Assembly (NCBI RefSeq): GCF_009765975.1
Contig: NZ_LMUJ01000111.1
Span: forward strand, 17,521 to 71,259
Reading direction: 5' to 3'
Length of the DNA: 53,739 nt
Source: Acidisphaera sp. S103
GTDB lineage: Bacteria > Pseudomonadota > Alphaproteobacteria > Acetobacterales > Acetobacteraceae
This document shows, piece after piece, positions 51,885 to 53,739 of this stretch. Numbering within the stretch: the stretch's first letter is position 1; each line of letters begins with the position of its first letter. The notes beneath the pieces were generated by a model. The model had not been told where the DNA came from and ran no database searches. It was given only the letters and a program-made list of their open reading frames with translations. The position numbers and the translations under genes are program-made.

Positions 51885-52076
51885 TTCGAAAACCCCTCCA
51901 GCACCACCTTGCCGCGGACGCGGCCGCTTTCGATCAGGACGTGGGCTCGTTTCAAGTTTGCCACGTCGATCGGACCGATATTCTCGCCCAGCGTGGTGCC
52001 AAGGGTTCCGTTGTCGACCAACCGAGCGACCTCGTTCAGCAGGGTGCCTTGGGCGTTCCGTCCGGCGCGATGATGC
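51885..52076 (-). pseudogene. C-terminal remnant of a zinc-type alcohol dehydrogenase/quinone oxidoreductase
   Basis: On the minus strand, read from 52076, the frame gives LLNEVARLVDNGTLGTTL, then GPIDVANLKRAHVLIESG and GKVVLEGF, which is the usual C-terminus of MDR-type NADPH:quinone oxidoreductases. The catalytic and cofactor regions that should precede it are gone; the neighbouring kinase gene starts instead. After EGF the frame runs on into unrelated residues. This is a truncated relic, likely left by a deletion. Confidence 0.55.
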
Positions 52077-53150
52077 TTAGGCCGCCGGAAGGGACAGGCT
52101 GACCGTGGCTCCGGAATTGGGTTGGTTGTAGGCTGTCAGGCGGCCGTTCATCGCTCGGGCCAGGCGATTGCTGAGTGCCAGGCCGGTGCCGCCTGTCGCC
52201 GGCAAGGCGTCTTCGCCGGTTTCCAGCGAGTCCGCCCGGAGATCCTGCGTCAATCGCGGCGACAGTCCCTTTCCGGTATCGCTGACGGATGCGGTCACGG
52301 TGCCGGCTCGGCGCGCCACCGATACCGACACGGTGCCACCCGGCGGGGTCAGCCGGACGGCGTTGGCCAGCAGGTTGTCGAGAATGCGCCGCATCGCCCA
52401 GGAATCGCCGATCGCCGCTGCGTCGCCGGGCTGCCGATCGGGGCTCAGCGCGATGTTGATCTGCCGCTCATTGGCCGCGGCACGGGCGCCTTCGGCGGCA
52501 TCCCGGGCGATGGTGGCGATATCGATGGTTTGCCGTTTCAGTTGGTGTTCCTCGATCTGGGTCAGGTCGAGCAGGTTGTCGATGGTTGCCAGCAGTTGCT
52601 TGCCGTCGCGGCGGACCCGGCCGAGGGCTTCGCGCTGCTCCGGCTGGCTGGTGGCCATCGTCAGGCTCAGGACGCCCAGAAGGGTGTGCAGCGGCGTCCG
52701 GATTTCCTGGCTGAGATTGGTGAGAACGTCGGTCTTGATCCGCTCCGCCGCTTCGGCGCGACGGGTTTCGGCGGCGAGACGATCCTGGATGTCGCGGGCG
52801 TGGCGGACGAATATCGCGGTGGCGAGGATCGCGAGAATCGACAGGATCCGGTTGCCGATCATATCCGGCATGTCGGGGCTGAACACCGGCAGGAAGGTGC
52901 CGATGACCACCATGAGGCAGGCGATGCCCGTAATGACCCACAAGCCAGTGCGGTCCTTGTGGAACACCGCGGTGGCGACCAGCGGGGCATAGATGATGCC
53001 GTAGGCCAGGGTGTTGTCGCGGCAGATATCTTCGACGAAGGCCACGCCGCTGATCGCGTAGATTGCGGGCACCAGCCACCGCGGAAAACGCCAGGCAGCG
53101 ATCTTGGAACTGAGCTTGCCGTCTGGTTCCGGAGGCCCCAATTCTGGCAT
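52077..53150 (-). CDS. Histidine kinase-like protein lacking the phospho-acceptor histidine
   Basis: A 357-residue membrane protein. Four hydrophobic helices lie at about 24-41, 48-64, 69-90 and 101-117. The HisKA-like helix at 140-160 reads LSQEIRTPL, where Q148 replaces the phosphorylated His (codon 52707-52709). The HATPase domain retains an N-box (LDNLLANAVRLT), DTGKGL and a G2 loop (GGTGLALS). Thus ATP may bind but autophosphorylation on this histidine cannot occur. It might be a pseudokinase that modulates another kinase, or act on a different residue. It starts 3 nt after the stop of the M20 gene. Confidence 0.85.
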   Translation of the reverse strand: MPELGPPEPDGKLSSKIAAWRFPRWLVPAIYAISGVAFVEDICRDNTLAYGIIYAPLVATAVFHKDRTGLWVITGIACLMVVIGTFLPVFSPDMPDMIGNRILSILAILATAIFVRHARDIQDRLAAETRRAEAAERIKTDVLTNLSQEIRTPLHTLLGVLSLTMATSQPEQREALGRVRRDGKQLLATIDNLLDLTQIEEHQLKRQTIDIATIARDAAEGARAAANERQINIALSPDRQPGDAAAIGDSWAMRRILDNLLANAVRLTPPGGTVSVSVARRAGTVTASVSDTGKGLSPRLTQDLRADSLETGEDALPATGGTGLALSNRLARAMNGRLTAYNQPNSGATVSLSLPAA

Positions 53151-53153
53151 TCG

Positions 53154-53739
53154 TTAATCCACGCGTGTTGCAGCAGAGAGAGGCACAGCTAACGTAACCC
53201 ACTGTATCAAAACCGTGGAGCCGTCAAGAAAATCCTCGATCGTCATTGCCTCGAACGGATTGTGGCTGCCGTTTTCATTGCGAATGAAAAGCATTCCCAT
53301 GGGCACGCCCGCGGCGGCGAAGGCGGCCGCGTCGTGCGACGCCGGGCTGCCGATGTGCAATATGGGAAGCTCCTGCGCCGCGGCCGCAGATTCCAGTCCG
53401 GATTTGATGGCCGGATCGACCAACCCCACGGCGGCACGGGCCTTCTGTCCCAGATGGAATCGGACCGCCCGGCGTTGCTCGATGCCGTCGACGATGCGGC
53501 CGACCTTGTCCTCCAGTTCGGCGAGGATGGCTTCATCGTAGGCGCGCACGTCGAGGCTGAAATGGAACGAACCTGGGACGATGGTCAATCCGTGCACCGC
53601 CGAGTCGGTGTGGAAGCGGCCGAGGGTGCAGGCCATTGGGATGCCGCGTTCCTCATAATCGGCCCAGAGCGTGTCGAGGGCGACGGCGAACTCCGCCCCC
53701 GCCGTTGCCGCGTCGTGACGGAAACGGCGGGGGGGGGCG
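53154..53739 (-). CDS. M20-family amidohydrolase (carbamoylase/allantoate amidohydrolase-like), 5' end cut off
   Basis: The minus-strand frame is open to the right edge and the 5' end is missing, along with the first metal ligands. The visible part (about 195 codons) holds a dimerisation (lid) domain and the catalytic C-terminal part: RHDAATAGAEFAVAL, HFSLDVRAYDE, GSPASHDAAAF and FIRNENGSHNPFE. The last motif carries the conserved His/Glu zinc region of N-carbamoyl-L-amino-acid hydrolases and allantoate amidohydrolases. It would hydrolyse a carbamoyl or ureido bond. A poly-G tract at the edge suggests that the contig ends there. Confidence 0.82.
   Translation of the reverse strand, partial: APPRRFRHDAATAGAEFAVALDTLWADYEERGIPMACTLGRFHTDSAVHGLTIVPGSFHFSLDVRAYDEAILAELEDKVGRIVDGIEQRRAVRFHLGQKARAAVGLVDPAIKSGLESAAAAQELPILHIGSPASHDAAAFAAAGVPMGMLFIRNENGSHNPFEAMTIEDFLDGSTVLIQWVTLAVPLSAATRVD

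Overview
The window is a stretch of GC-rich chromosome, most likely from an alphaproteobacterium of the order Rhodospirillales, probably family Acetobacteraceae. This is inferred from gene content: an NDUFA12-type complex I accessory subunit next to MlaD and DUF2155 genes, a B12-type ribonucleotide reductase-like protein, a DUF2336 protein, an HWE-family sensor kinase fused to CheB/CheR, and alphaproteobacterial-style interspersed palindromic repeats. No rRNA, tRNA or CRISPR array was seen. Most of the window is ordinary core and metabolic DNA arranged in short, often translationally coupled operons.

Layout. 0-0.9 kb: a tyrosine recombinase of a mobile element, cut by the left edge. 1.2-4.3 kb: a GntR/FCD regulator with a palindrome at its own start codon, a phytanoyl-CoA dioxygenase-like enzyme, and a SorAB-type sulfite dehydrogenase pair. 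4.3-12.2 kb: a MetE-C-like protein, a CitE-like lyase, PepN coupled to TenA, a methyltransferase and a Tat-exported amine oxidase. 12.5-17.4 kb: a minus-strand operon of a hybrid sensor kinase, hydantoinase B and a double-CDGSH protein. 17.5-21.1 kb: MsrP with a small membrane protein in place of MsrQ, then a divergent D-cysteine desulfhydrase/L-cysteate sulfo-lyase-like gene and a second MetE-like gene. 21.5-27 kb: envelope or stress genes, namely a VWA-like protein, a DUF4157 protein, an exported protein built of 24-residue tandem repeats, and a DegP-like protease. 27-31.6 kb: a GGDEF protein coupled to DUF2336, then RidA and a GNAT-like protein. 32-33.4 kb: an overlapping pair of unknown genes. 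33.6-37.6 kb: a CheB-CheR-PAS-HWE kinase and a response regulator. 37.6-45.4 kb: an NrdJ-like TSCPD protein, NDUFA12, MlaD/DUF2155, OtsB, a haloacid dehalogenase, an aldo/keto reductase and an SBP-like protein. 45.97-47.68 kb: an AT-rich divergent pair of unknown genes that stands out as transferred DNA. 47.9-53.7 kb: a luciferase-like monooxygenase, a Zur/HisI/COG0523 zinc cluster, a PEBP protein, a dehydrogenase gene remnant, a histidine kinase lacking its phospho-acceptor histidine, and an M20 amidohydrolase cut by the right edge.

Themes. Sulfur handling recurs: sulfite oxidation, methionine sulfoxide repair, a possible sulfite-releasing lyase and two MetE-like proteins. Signalling is dense: four sensor or diguanylate cyclase proteins, several with altered catalytic residues. 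The best candidates for something undescribed are the AT-rich divergent pair at 45.97-47.68 kb, the 24-residue repeat protein, and the HK/HyuB/CDGSH operon. Function calls rest on motifs and family recall only; no searches were run.
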